The notes below the pieces were generated by a model that worked only from the letters and a program-made list of their open reading frames with translations, had not been told where the DNA came from and made no database searches. Positions 38,801 to 47,800 of a DNA stretch of 64,000 nucleotides are shown one piece after another. The stretch is from NCBI GenBank assembly GCA_019057815.1, contig JAHLWR010000006.1:124001-188000 (forward strand), written 5' to 3'. Numbering within the stretch: position 1 is the stretch's first letter; each line of letters begins with the position of its first letter. The position numbers and the translations under genes were made by a program. This stretch comes from Candidatus Heimdallarchaeota archaeon. Its GTDB lineage: Archaea; Asgardarchaeota; Heimdallarchaeia; Heimdallarchaeales; Heimdallarchaeaceae.

Positions 38801-38808
38801 TTTTTCAT
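20872..38808 (-). CDS. 5978-residue giant secreted/membrane protein with tandem jelly-roll (LamG/ConA-like) modules
   Basis: Uninterrupted 17.9-kb frame. A basic start plus hydrophobic stretch (residues about 16-38) is a Sec signal peptide. Residues about 390-1650 hold at least five beta-rich modules of roughly 200 aa, each opening with a F-x-D-x3-W-like motif (FETYDLDNW, RFNDNLSQW, FNDDLYPAW, NDHFQTLNW, MDDFSTHT). They resemble concanavalin/LamG folds that bind glycans. More beta-rich sequence runs to about 3950, with an alpha/beta segment near 2030-2280. Hydrophobic segments cluster at about 4009-4067, 4170-4187 and 4494-4539. The last roughly 1400 residues are mixed alpha/beta, charged and Lys-rich, unlike the Asn/Tyr/Ser-rich ectodomain, so they could be on the other side of the membrane. 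Starts in a 4-nt overlap with the 3157-aa gene, last in the operon. Function unknown; adhesion, predation or cell-cell contact are possibilities. Confidence 0.85.
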   Translation of the reverse strand: MKNIGNIIAKNRKKGITKTFSVILVLFVTLSSVSQILCETGLYSTNEYYFVHDILFENEEYKGWMGNSLSTKYNCLILSDDKFTKKSVDISLWNGYSPLLLTVLTNTETSDSINKIRIYDSNTSQLIYEETNFNSLRSVRIDYYIFPNVDFVTIEIIDNDENLYDVSVKEVSLYTSALHQVDLLTKETLSEDIYPLARGLTSEIGYVTGEYLGHNARVVKTNGIQASWKEMSFYFCVPSVYNPTLSYLFSSFTESLNTTFKIEFDIFDLDNRGGYINIVSEYEYVDGYPAVNNIDLSEFAGHYVNLIIKLSWWDNIDLTDNGLILHYLFIDGEIFDDYYTPGETIQAEDYSKSLYNSIVKEVDDFVYDESYGYSSYNNPTLMIDNNIDGGYVSYLIQNTIPVYTSSFETYDLDNWEYNENFTHISDGVLKTDTLSDYWNTNAHLNEEFNDSYIATFEFKIIDYTDLFQSIFGIWFNYNNQTNDGYLLEFGIGGSNDGFIKLCRKNNGATTILYERQETITKNFVYTVSIIYSEYSISILIPNSESINLIDTSFNKGYIGIYSQYIDVNVNNIEIEMKDDFAADRLHLRAMNAGPEDVEVVFYIDNIDGTGLSRRLIAKMNIEHGKGLNQYITPINPEYLNFRAILTIEIITPFIWPIYLDTIGFTGATPFGNSRFAWDYYRRGTATYIDHDMLIYAGDEPSGYVSLFDYTDSTNEIYYPKFSTQTWQTVYNDYCGEIASNITNFGDWEGAPTGETQLSFDFNKTSIETYGSKIYIDFNVAGDVKIEITFTAQEISSSDIIQLGLVNDEDETFLAAGRKGNRYYILVDGYERYIQDTTSFSGGQFTFKLTKTNDSLKFETSGTTIFEVVLDEPSLYQQSKMMEIILGTEDGFSIAVGAVTASYKNGYTILRHRVFEERFNDNLSQWSLNTQNNDNVTLSNSQLIPSFDYGTGWHGIELTHEEAFSPNLIIEYGFDVLQEYPAFKGKQTFILSSGGNDVISITLQDADENSKATYLMIHHGETIVYQNIIENKILNYVVRIVKEEYDCKISLYDRDSWSDLVTIDLSFSELIFDEIKLKQTAYENTPYIDAYVNDLIIDEYYYKMGYETSSINTIFNDDLYPAWLSGIWEETYTNCAETDFSISNKDDLLYIIPTNPSLTTANVTFTRNLNASDTDFTIDILMSAIANLNTGQFRLLLNDETLKLTVVFSGTNMIFTLESNTDTSTITLDKTILNYNTLRITKSGTSVVLYSDILHLYSLEPMISISSNSEAINNIKLEITTNPSNNPITFAFGNVVFSDSAANAYLSPWSDGHIIINDHFQTLNWDVNGIGYYTNSYSLIDGTKLLTDFGVNKSNWYGNTYSYKHSFQRDFYFDIRLSFLLDGSEGIISLVLENSIRHHNLFQLDIISTSQSSIEIILLIDGIKQDTYVTSQKLDQNVFRIERIGNTLSIYSDISSNQLNKIFEYTNEIENINIDRIKLKQLAKSYTAHTMLIDAIYLNARNMPVSNPVPPITVAEFVPRIYETDFVIMDDFSTHTYGETSTDDVPFSHSGGLKTLFNFNTPSEGLRGRSYFKDIICVEDFILSFKPLVDLEYNNIGILKIELLDNSYQTVFTILMVFNDTLQVDIYLYDKLVLSYEDDGITEVNKWFRFARKGDNLLFAICRGDYFIPVSETFDYDLESLPSLHSDIFGLRITQAAPYTGIITPNEFIISNIMINTAQQDETGLLSREIPTEQNFIASYDMWIEEETKLSITALSNYYSFENITERLQLLVYLLPIGESFDINSAYFVGGIIFLDNDIDTYTHSLMIIGYNGLFEVIICIDRMIPISLYMLETGYPQSWAEAEEDYVYSSDMFGWEEEFEGYLSPTGWDESVWTKEIFLSQQTLSSSLWTASGMEIQFSNNLMIIDHTTTQTCQATLHIPPLNVSNYPFFSFDIMTEEKFPEGTIYLVIENMTFDITPNIDTTLGFVSIKKNLYEILYPFTNNLLGEITIKVTSPCKIFLRNFMIYKIYGYNYLHYDDSSVVSTVDSIADVGVHYSTNTILTFLLGSHCTPERYAEEQDFVTMIQSLYEVPVISFDSDDPEFIQWFNNSININKQVILTIFDEIPTKLIEEYYIYDHFGRPFITTLLEEWQYVGNYLLWVGTEPFMRGVDEDGSLHLLTYDDYKKFSGRLIDSAQIGGSVAINISSFGMDIGMDQYEATWLVNASSLPSSIGEWVGGYVNLEGVEYNETEHGDLIITNPLMFYENWLSTFIGYGYGFMAQTDITIFMCLLDKVFIPPTDDDVIFGNLLLRGPIKLEKEFSFTNPYKFMFVGTSDKVIFEIESQNISFVTSDVIELNKYDIQQISGYSIVVNETMMVSIDEISFITENIDTSPHIFNFDEPDKLEYDHNFVPTYGDFMYSNNDYVLVQNSSTGYSSAYLNTQSYGDCVIQLEMGVYPRNYYNSTAGIMINIPESDPDNLFFDSIFVGFTVKGYSYDDWTYPVSLIVARYYSDSSYDILYLNEITKLGNSFDGNKDIIVPLKLTIVKTFSETGISLNIFAKTYRTYPRYGIEELLEIQYLDDGIYECHNGWFGDNSKIDYDMRSKGQIGLYANNTNFTYNYLSISPLLANDSGDYVNLNSGSSHVSSDGLWLDGTIETPYQDNTDTNFIISILNPQQNIVSFDKEKYIKIAIENNLGQEREIIFSRYGWGTYVDDHLYSLDFFGYRTVDAFYEINPNEYDKPYFVAVSVNHGDVIFTVWKAGDYEHRETKYYTGMFGMDSVADVRLSISTVNSLAYIDYISNGKMQASDLVYAYGRGLWGAGEVSYWLKGDSKYSLLLDESSISSTYTMYNATLNIFNALFLMNGTTDASFISSYNSLNLFNISIIDNYLYFNNSYLDFIFLNEHFYDLSYSFNQTHQELTIIDTTKNSQEPISWSFTENTTLIEGYLYDIEISATKGMLFLAEVIIDTLNSYFTTCNMDNWVYDTQLNEPLFSNEYSNTTCYLQVFANPLLGPTKITVYGDGQLIGEKMVKYSPMASFHPILISLQNFDTVGLHLYTLHFDNLIELDRLALGESIPITDWLYTAPDEDVDELIDSIYKIDFNSPEEYIISIVNDETMGNVTELFNGDNYCDFILDIKPATALEIYYKIPNGDSIIISIPTLAMYINDYNYDSRNLLIELVLSGDSSLDKQIYTEGFNDYQLVRIYDTIVDDDSWHHYQSLFTTYLQYVEYLPVGESKLIDLLTELDASEPMALVKNCYTIAKYTSFGSYPLSITANTGSSIFVDNFALYVPPAAVWPSEDLESVSMPVASHWKEISANNLGRIDFTDLFNIYPGNDTSFYLSFTTKTVSECYGSLVINTNMEFELLIPTMYSYQPPILGEYDSVIHILPIHVYGGLSRFIFRVMNHGMQNISLDTTLFFQVDVILDHVFLPQLNSIELQRDELNNTFIPEYVVSTPSTWIDMEGEWAPNGSPWINFYDNNSMSFGIYDFLQRAVPLPGDILVNNVSKAEVYFERSKINEYGNIMSLGDIEEYDNNSQILCTFYLYLLADIVDPYSFILHSNLNIDQLAAIFVDGVAIHYPTAYNGTSFDTLLPITDTNDKFKLEIMGEPYSIYDSYLGDTFNTSWHRKGFHSFSFFLNRINSETLNFSISIEGLTDAIIPFAGPTDYSLDLSEKLSQNRLYLVLDEYKGGLNIPYSSTTDVARRPYTSKDYLYSSVNYDGFMFHVTRMVWIGVADYDDTDKVGYVVAAIIYDQSTNHEAQEIYIQKVEVQSTAPCGLETNSLAKMKSLGLESSTYNSHILGYTEIFVSQAVNTITGESSNVLTLQESDFNIQSIGSSMNIELQNVVDIEIWDVGKQHVHLGIKDSFTITIKNGSFTDFSGSQMRITLHNRVITINLLTKQLHILYGSNALAYEIGKASISVSSSYGDAILSSTGLFIITDITVDDVDSRPLSPSQTLSKACITLSEYLTSIDYFGAFIALSKSLYRQLHDFIQREVLCPIKQVFNAFKFIFNELFTPNSTFWQNIWEHKDAYAIMAGLMFVTYLVGFVVCPYLATVGLPFMGMIGSAFVIGLWIEGALFVGMIVLDMLNYPNFIAEGLTYQFQVMIDKIVAWFSDAWKFITTTFNVLFSHELSFNNKMAYLKGVAERSWQSVSGFFQNIWKKLTIAWKAIAGWAKAGVKSMSGDADTQLAILRKFTFLLFWVLTIGGCTGGSSVYEYPFVNSNTDELLHLNYRAHNVEFVDEHFGSHEWQVGEENAFMALLVNFARLYVQKEQGNGNYEIGFYDDEHWESNDTRVAAAAELLRNLGFVVSISETVGANTSSIYVPFTKNNSSNYLPDGTVRESDIVIYKVYDDESNPDSTWHYEWFMGLSDNAILPGGFGLGMGESTFMGVMEMFLAKFDIIALWQDIRDMFLDPDDFYRRLAMAQIPGDIAALVSRGPDPIAEAQNVLQQQLKDGQAWRKYMGQVTEDMKDLGLSPKLSVPVHPQRKIVRDGFETISDVWENNKNIQKTIRNRKLYSLLTASAVMQFLNWGIFLPQMLYQKVLGGVMGLPEALVMTGLQLFCKMRPLSKTKLARIVSGMDPQKLRGNNAWKLGQSFGHTFWFHNVMEWMYDLQDISELESILPTLGIEIEDWDHYVPPPNYKFSLNTDVPTDGSIEIENYKVNPVDESEPKRPTYKELFKESICERERLNFYLQYLRSVTSRGIIYDETYIQELRDTVKKGDITKEWMSAHERYWEDSGTKPEDELLNIWIMKDTTSKQSSFITTSDGRVLIPLDKIIPGNVPVNNFIKWSSAEDYENTPLFDMLYIIKKAQDLEQVITDDFLNNVGQKVSMKEFGKWVESEQAGYKDFIEWVKKSKKYNTNDIYKIGFRNLVQEMMNLYYEFRFEHTGSKEKIHFASTFYRDMMVLQEPLLKQQMMEKVEHTIHDRAEKDLPSNDLISPWLRAVVDENGKVTDIIPSFEVDGTGRVTTESLKWLFEKTDDQKYHGEKQGKDAFIAGKKLIPTYHYNSETHKTTITYEQIDVMINVEAKCYSGEYSISDLTGTKNTIFVNELSLDAQSFLRHAGIIYGVTEKNELFVKQYSTPNGGTLNTKNIIGTVQREYDVFPGKNNRWTVADLIVALDAKNADAGYNIIQHLQKQAIISDLTAFAQGELAPIRDENGFIIEYDSGGTPSDYRLHLSHSSDNLGTNIDMIKYRAHTEVYSIRLPGTTTEITEVEFDGKTSSINLHAESFVRSNNPTHRNVLEFKSKDGTKYQVTPAIFYAEESGKYYTFKQDGSVWLADSAQNLRAQIIDELKTVLDINMENNLPAISSVAKQYMAINEQFERQMITGLINGLTNGYYDNVNTRRGWELNLFETVHKAHSDLDYSPNVDTHTSLLLQRQTNENGMFETPQSSRRTRAELLYGANAFTDYTSSVGRYSTTDKMLMNVQGSLDFDSEMDQMLGEKITISTKNIDSENTHMRTTNKRFQDQIKKLEEMGKINNLVSAVSSTVLLIRLAETTLYAGGSTQCIVVRNSQGNIMQFLEISKRKIGEEDRICLDDLISHMSQMTKSNAPKVYTSNEEYIQTEGTNIIKLEYLKEYNKGGTLDQYIINAIENIETKSISFGNDGEMPFDTPFRTQTEEGSPTRLGWSIPGARRLLKYALLKDEIPRRCKFGPYYFNKENAHEKIKQTYDIYKGTLTPQELTVRDILDNEIELKGALQIYLSNKRYYSEGKYISNTDQIKTIKEMIDIIVEIMRMGQHGYTFGRGPDSILNELEYKKLANILIAPFISRIYDAITNGGQWRPVSRSIMEQEFGKDVIVWKDDTPLFVKLATNKESIAIEYYRQTVRQASTQKKLSYAEYIDEKIKDTAKDTTEYNILKAIQLALNPFATVPNRLIRKDANGREIGFVVSETAKFYHVLYELVRSEKQLKAINDNTTPWNKFELWTGMALVNAWESLREIGARASISDKFNAMSKMFDDFQSTFGTNKNALSNARWIISWVNVQEFMKQWDRISRK

Positions 38809-41800
38809 TTTTTAATCATCCTCCTTAAAAAAAGCTTAATGTCATTAGGTCTCAATTTTTTTGTAAAAATAAGTGAAATAGAAGCTACAGAAATAGTTAC
38901 CCCTATTAATATTGGGATTAATATTTTAACATAATCATTTTTACCGCTTAAGTCCTCAATGACAGGTTCTATTGTAATATTCTTAGTGGAAGCATAAAGT
39001 TGGTTAATGTTGTTTTCCCATACTTCAGCAAAAACAGTAACATTCTTCTGAGGATAAAAAACATATGTTAAACTTTTCTCGTAATATCTATCTATTGTTA
39101 TCCACTTACTATCGTTACCATATTTAAGTGAAAGTCTAATCTTGTATATTCCGCTATCTGAAGAAGTAGTAACGTCAATTATGTATTTATTACCTTCTTC
39201 TTGTTTGGTTATATAGACAGTTGGTGGACTTATATCTGGTTCTAATTGAAAATTGAAAAGTGTTATATTGAACTCATCAGAATAAGTCATGATTTTGCCA
39301 TCAGTAGCCCTAAAGGAGTAAATATCGGCAAACAACTCACAATTATTCGGTAATCTGTTTAATGATAAAGTAGTGATCCATTCATTTCCTATAGTTCTTG
39401 TAAGAGGTAAAAATATGTCCATACTGCTAGCTGATGAACCAACAACAATACCCATAGGCATATATGACGTTATATATTTTGGAACACTAAAAGTAACTAG
39501 AACATTTTCTACATCTTCATCGTAAGAATACTCAATTGGAACAATATCAAAATTATTATCTACACTATGAGAAGAATCTGTAGAATTGAGAGACACCTTA
39601 GGTATTGAAGGACATTGTACAAAACCTCCACCAAATGAAACTAAATAATAATGCCAAGTAATCCCCCAACCTGGATAATCGTCGTTACCAAAGGTGTCTA
39701 CTGCATAAATAGTGAAATAAACTGTTTTACCTGCTGGAGCCCCGGGGATATACCCACGCCAAGTACCATCCCAATATGAACCTGAAATTTTAGACATAGT
39801 TACAGAGTAAGGACTTGTAGATGAACCATGACCGCTCCAATAATATTTAACTTGAGCGTAATCAATTCCTACATTATCGGATAAATCTGCGTAGATGGGA
39901 ACAGAAGTATATTTTGGTTGGGGAGGAAGTGTACCTGTCCAACTATCGATAACAGGATCATCACCATCATACCAGACGAAGTCTTGTGTTGCACTGTACC
40001 ATACGTCGCCACCATAATGGTTAGCTGAATCGATTTTATATCTATATGTTAGTGAAATATCGGGTCTATATCCATAATTGTACTCCATGAGATAAACTAT
40101 GTAATGGTAAATATTCCCACTACCTACACTTGTACCAGAATAACTGTATCCATTAAGATTAACCCAAGCAGTATCGTATTTATACTGCAATTTTGTATTA
40201 CCACCTGGACAACTGGTGAAACTTTCTGGTGGTGCGTTATCTTCATACTCTAAAGAATAAGAAGCAGTATTACCGAATGTTGTAGATGTTAAATAAAGCG
40301 AGTTTGGATAGAGATAAGGTGCATTATCAGATATGAAATGTATTAGTTGGCATTGTATAGATGAAGACCCACCCGCATAATAGATCTTGATATCTGCTCT
40401 ACCATCTACTGGATAAATATTTGTACTTCCACTATGGAACTTTCTAAAACTAGGAATCATAGTGAAACGCCATTTAGAAGTATAAGTATCTACTTGTGTT
40501 TTAGACCCATACCAACTATAACGAATGCAGCCATAAGAAGAACTATATTGATAAGGTGTAAAAACATAATCAATTCTTACAGTCTGATGTTGCGACCAAT
40601 GAGTATCTGGATCATTAACAATGACTTCAAAATAGAAACTGTTCTTAAATTCATTTTGATGATCATAAATATATTTTGTTGTAGTATCAAGGTTCCACGT
40701 TGCGGAAACGAATTGTTGAGCATGTGTATCATCCAAAGTTATATCAACAGAGTAAGTGCACGATGAAGCACCACCATCATTTTGTGTGACTGTAATTGTA
40801 ATATAAATCATGTCCCCTCCACTGACAGCTTCATTTCCTGAAAACAAATCTGTAAGTACATAGTATTCATCGAAATACGCAAAACCGTTGTGAATGGAAT
40901 GTAGGTCGTTAAATGTTACAAAATAACCCGTAGTATAGTCTGTTATTGTTAAATCAACAGTATATGCGCTAGCTTCGTAGATTTTGTAAAAAACTTTGTA
41001 AGTGTCATCTATACAATGGTCTCCTCCATTATTGTCACTAAAACTTAGGTAGAAAATATTTGGTTCAGCACTGTCACTAAATGTTATTACATCCCATGGA
41101 GATGTTCCTGACGAAAATTCTTTTGTGTCTGAATAAAACGCACCTGTGTGATCAATAAATTCCCATCTATATGTTATAGTAAGGTCATAATTCCATTCAC
41201 AGACTGTATCAGTCTGATAAATAGAACCATCCCACAAGATAGCGTCATGTAAATCAATGGTGATATACAGATGATTTCCTGCAGCGTAGCTTGTTGAGAT
41301 ATCGTTGATAACAGCTGTACGTATGTGACTTTTAGTTGTGTCCCAATCTGCCCAATACTCAAGAGTAATTGCTATTTCATTATCATAGTTATAAGTTAAA
41401 CTAGTAGTTAATTCAGCATACTCAAGAAAACCAAACTGTGAAGTAATACAAAAAGATAATTCAGCATAACTATCAACATTAATATCTCCTGTTGTAGTGC
41501 TTACACCACCGACACCGAGATGAATAGCCCCATAAGAACGAGAAGCGCAAATGAATGGTTCCCAAATAATAGGTGGTTCGCTACCTGTTTGGCTATATGA
41601 ACCCAAATTATCAAGTACAGTATAAGAACATCCATAATCAACAACTAAGAAATAGTATTCTATACCATTAGGTCCTAGAATGTTTGTTTCGAGTTCAGCT
41701 TTGAAAGTAAAAATAGGTGACACTAAATCAGTCATTACAACTTTGGTAAAGGGAGTGTCTGGGTTATAAGGATCATAAGGTCTCCAACAGAACCATACAA

Positions 41801-44800
41801 TATCTGTATAAAAGGCAGCATCATCACTTTTACAATAAAATTCAACAGTTGTTGAACCGCCCCATAGGTAAGTATTTGGTAGAGGGTGATTAGAATCAAG
41901 ATATAAGTTTGGTGGATTGAGGTCTTCAATATATAACGTAATCGGATCTGGGGGAAGTGCATAATTTACACAAGGGTGACCCTCAAGAATATTAACTATT
42001 TGTTTTAGTTCTGTTACCTCTAAAGTAGCAGTACCTGGATGACTAATCTCAGCAAGTATGTCATCAACAATGATAGTTACATATACTTGCATTACTCTCC
42101 GGTATGGGTCGGCAACAGTGCCCTCACCACATGTCTCATGTCTAACATATTCACTTACAATTGCTATACTTGTCAAAGTATACAGCTCTTCGTCAAGTGT
42201 ATAACTTTCAGAACCAAGTGTTATTGTAATAGTTGCATAAATCCTATAATCTATACCAAAATCTGTAGTAGTTATATAATCATCTTGTATGCACATAAAG
42301 ACGATAAGATCATTAAATGAATCTTCTGATATTGCAGCATCTCCATAGTTAGTCTTAACTTTTGGATCTCCCCAAGCCGGAACGAAGTGGGGACTAGTAA
42401 TATCGTCAACTATAACATATGAACTAATACTACTTTCTCTACTATCTACATGTCCTGATGCATAACCAATCTCAGTATACCACAATATAAAGTATAATTC
42501 GTGTTGTCCAGGATATCTGAAAAACATATCAGGTTGGTCGTCCATATCTCTTTCCAGTTCTAAGCTGATCATGCCCTCTGCTGGATAAGGTAATACACCT
42601 GAGAATAGTTTTACCTCATCATCAGGTCTATATGTGTTTGTACCTTCTTCACCTATCTTATAAATAACAAAGATTTCCAGCGTTACAGCATATAAAATAT
42701 TAGGAATAATAACTAGTATCTTACCACCATTATCTAAACCAATACTTTGTTCGACCACATATACTTCATAATCTCCTGCTGCTGTTCCATCAGGATAGAG
42801 AATATCAAAACTTACTATATTATTTTGTATCTCTACGTAATTAGTTTCTATTTCAATACTAAAATATGGCTCTCCTATGAATACTTCTGCATATTTTCCT
42901 GCCTCTATGTTTATTATTAAAGCAAAAGTGTATTCGTCGAACTCTACCAAATCTGCCCAAACAATTGTCCAAGAAATATCCCAACAAAAGTCTTCTAAGG
43001 CACTTTCAACCGTTATATCCGTTGTTGATGCAATAAAATAAACAATATCGGTATTATCAGTATTTACTAATCTTATTTCTATATTATCTGCTACAATAGG
43101 CCATATCTCGTATACTTGCATTTTTAATGTTGAATCGTAACCTGTTGCAAGTAATCTTCCTCCATCCCAAATATTACCGTCCTCATCTTCAAAATAAGGT
43201 TCTCCCTCACTCGAAAATATCCATGCATCTTGGTCAGATACTTGATAAATATAATCAAACTCTTCTCTTTGGTGAGTTAAGGCGTCTGTAATTATTATTT
43301 TTAGTTTTACGTTTAAGATATAGTTGTTCTTCTCAACACTCCATTGTAAGTCACTATAATCTATATAATCACTGTTGTCGATAGTAATTTCTCTTGTCTC
43401 ATAATTAGTTGTCCAATCGAAGTTTGCAAAATCTACTAGAGTATATGTGGTGGAAGTTCCTAAAGCCATTTTGATTTCTAAACTAGAACTACCATCTAGC
43501 ACACATTCATCTTTAACTGTTACAAAAATTGATATTGTATTGGTATGTCCTATAGTAATACTGTCAAAGACTGTGTCTTTTGTTAAAGTGTATTTCTGAC
43601 TATAAGGTTTTATTTGAACTAATTCTATATTGGGAGCATATTCATCTGTTAGCGAAAAAGTAAAATCATCTGTGTCCCCTGTATTAGGGGAAGAAGTATA
43701 TGTTCTAGAGTTATCACCTGTATCTTTAATTATTATTCGATATTTGATGTTATTTGTAGGTTGTGTAATATATGAATGTAAAGTTTCTTTAAATATATTA
43801 TAAGTATAGGCATAATTATAGCTGTCTATTTGGGAAGCTGTTGTTACTTCACCTACGTTAATACTCCAAGTTGAACCACCATCAATAGAAAAGTCTACTA
43901 TGATATCTTCATTAGTAATTCCAGTGCTAATATCCATCCCTGTTCCAGTTTCAAAAACAGTAAAACCTAATACTAGATTAACAATATCTTCAGGTTCAAG
44001 ACCTTGTTGTAAATTATAATCAGAAGGGTTTACAAAAAATGTTCCATCAACTATTTCAGGAGGAGTAGTATCATCAACCGATAAGGTTTCAGGATTACTA
44101 CCGTAAAGGTTCCCACTTAATGTCACGCCAATTGTATAAGTTGTTGTTAGCGAAAAAAGGAAATAGTAATGGTAACTTCCACTTTCCCAACTAAACGATG
44201 AATCAAATATTATATTATAGTCACAGTATTCTCCATTTGAACCATCGTAACTCATAGCATAAGCTGTATATGTTCCTGAACTTGGGGTATCTTCCAACCA
44301 AATATCTACGTCCATATCACTGTGATAAGCAATATTATTCTCTTCTATTGTTATAGCAACTGACCATGGATCAGAAGAATCGATAGATACTGCAGCACTA
44401 TGACTTACTCCTACTGGAACTTCATCATCATAAACCCTCCACGAAGGAAGAGAACTGTCGATTGTTATATGGTTAGGAGTTGATGCTGTATCTTCAATAT
44501 AAATTGAAGTGATGATAATGTTATCATCAGGAACATAGTTATTACATTCAACAATAAAAATTGCTGTTGATGTACCATCAACTGTACTTATGTATGTAGT
44601 TCCTTCAATTTCATAGTTTACACGTATTAAACTTATACCTTCATTATCACTTGTAGTTACTACAAATTTAAAAGATGTACTACTAGTAGCTTGCAGTGTG
44701 CTGCTATGAGCTGAAGTTCCCACATATGCAGGAGGAGTTTTATCTTCAGATATAAATCCAATTTCGGGTGTTAAATCACTCCATTTATTGCAAATGTCTT

Positions 44801-47800
44801 TTGCTCTAATTTGGTAAGTATAACTTCCTTTAGGGATGTAATTAATTATTGTTTCATATCGTTCAGTTGCTCCATTCCAATTCATTGTGTGAATTAATGG
44901 GTCTTCGCCTGTTTCATTTATGTATAATTGAACTAGAGCTATTTCTCCATCATCTGTAACATTAGCTGTGAAAAGTGTTTGAATGTTATCTGCTGTTGGA
45001 TTTGCACTAATATTTCTTTCGTGAATTACTGGTGGTCCAAGATCAGTAATTGTTTCAGCAAAAGAACTGCTGTTACTATTTCCATAAATATCAATAAAAG
45101 TTGATTCTAAGACAAATTCTGTCAAAGCTGACATCTTAGGCAGTATGATGTAATGTCTCCCGTCATAATATACGTTTAAGTTATTTGGATCACCAGAGTT
45201 GATCGATAATGTTACTGTTCTAGACAATATTCCTGATATATCATAACAACGAGGTATCCAGACTTTAATAAAAGTGTCCGGATTAAGAGGTTCATTTAAC
45301 CAATCGTTTGGAGTTATATCTGGTTTTGTGCTATCAGTAACATCTTTTGTTATAGGTGTGGAAACAAACTCGTTACCATACAAGTCTTTGACTTTGCAAA
45401 CTATCTGTATAGTATTTGAACCGTAGAAGTTTTTAATAATTGATACATTTAGATTGTACTCTAATGTGTAATCATTAAAGCCATTGTTTTGAATAATAAT
45501 ACCAGTCAAATTAATGATAGAATCGCCATTATGTAATAGTTCTATTAGGGCTGTCCCAACATCGATAGAAACATCATCTTGAAACTGTGCTGTAAAGTAA
45601 AGCGTGCCTGAATTAACTAACTCTAAAGTGGATGGAACGGTTATTAGTATGGCTGTTGGTTCATATATGTCATTAAAAAACAAATAAGTTGTATTACTTA
45701 TGCTATTACTTGTCCACAAAAACTCGTCTTGAGCTTCAAACCAGAAAGCACAACTAGAACGACCATCAGTGTCAATAGTCCCCAAAACAAAATGCAATAA
45801 ATAATTATAAGGAGAAACACTTTCATCAAAATTCATTGTTATCGTTTGAATATCTCCAAAATCAATTTGATATTTTAATTTCACAAAATTCAAAAGGCTA
45901 AAATCAGAAACTCTAACTCTTATGACTATTTCACTTAAATAAGATATATCATTACCTTCATACTCGAAAAGATTATTACTCCATATTGTGGGAGAATCTC
46001 CATCTCCAATAACATATTCAATGGGCATATTGCTTATGAAATTATTATTTTTTATATCCCTAGTTTCTATCCATATTAATAAAACATCTCCACAATAATA
46101 AAAAGAGTGATCAACAGTTCCTATGTAATGCGTTCCATTCGATGTTAACTGAGTAATAAACTCTGATCCTGCGTTAATTGTATATCTGAGTCTATAAATA
46201 TCTATTTCGTTAAAATCGTTGATAACTGTTATTATTTCACAATCTTGGGTTGATATTAGTGTCTCTGGAGCACTTACTACAGTAACTTCTGGTGGAGTCT
46301 TATCTTCAATAAGGAAAGTGTAATAATCATCAAAGATATTATAAAAAATATCAATAACTGTTACATGAAGGACTAATAATAGTTCTGTATGTTCGTGAAA
46401 ATCATAAGATAATGTTTTATATCCGCTCCAAGTTGATCCTGATATGGTAAATTGACTTATTCCTCCATACCATGTAGTACTTTCACCATCTTGAATACCT
46501 ACTTGAAATCTTAATTGTGATAATCGACCATCATCAGCTAAATTGACATATACATCTAATTCTTCATCATAGTCGTTTGGAAAAGCTTGACAAGCCAATA
46601 ATTGTGGTATTTCACCATCAGAAACCATATAGTGACTTGAATAAGAGCAAGTATTATTTACTGCAGACCAATCAATAGCTGTAATTGTATAATAGACTCT
46701 GTTAAGAGCTGTAGTATTTTCAAAAACATATGTAAAAGTAGTATTTCCTAAATCAGTCATTGTGCCACTGTAACTATAAATTAATTCAAGATCATAGTTT
46801 TTAACATCGATTTGAATTTGTACAGTGACATTATTATCGTCAATAACATCACATTTTATGGTAACTGAATCGTTTGCTGTAATAAGATTATTAGGTGTAA
46901 TATGTACATTTTGTATTATAGGAGCAATACCGTCTACCCATACAATGGTAGTGTTTTCACTATAAATTTGATTACCCCACACATCTTCTGAATCAATCCA
47001 ATAAGTTGTATTTTCTCCAATTTCTTGACATGGAATTACCCCCCACCAAGTGTTAGGTGGTGCTCCTGTACTATATTCGACTAATATATTTCCTTCTCTG
47101 ATTTGATGAGTACCATTCCAGCAAATGTACCAGAGAATGTTTCGATTAAAAACAGATGCATCAATAATTGTAGCATTCACTCTCATTTCCCCTCCAGGAA
47201 TATATCCTGGGTTTCCGTTAACGATATTAGAAATAATAGGGGGAACATTATCTTCTATTGTTAAAGTAAAGTTGTATGTGCAAGAAGAATAATGAAAAAC
47301 TGAACTATCTTCAGCAATAAAACTAAATGTGATCACAACATTTTCATCTGTACCAGGAAGAACTTTATACCAGAGATTGGTATCAGTTTCTTGTGTCATT
47401 AAATATTCATATATTGTTCCAGGTTCGTAACTATATTCTACTTCAACTTTAACATTGTCAATTCCAGAATTGTCCCAAGCCTCAGCATATAGTGTGAAAT
47501 CTTGATTAGCTTTAGGAGATACAGGCACACATCCCATATATGCAATATATGGATGTAGACCATCTGTAACAAAAATTGAAAATATTTGTGATTTCTTTAT
47601 ATTGGTTATTGTTGAATTATCTTTGGCTACAATTTGATACTCTAATTTTGTTCCTTTTTCCATTGGTGGAAGTTCTACACTGTAAAAATTGGGTTCAGTT
47701 GTAGAATTACTCATAAGTATATCAGTATAATCTTCGGAGTCGGAGTTATTTACCCAAGTTCTCAATTTAACTGATTCAACTTTGACATTATCTGTAACCC

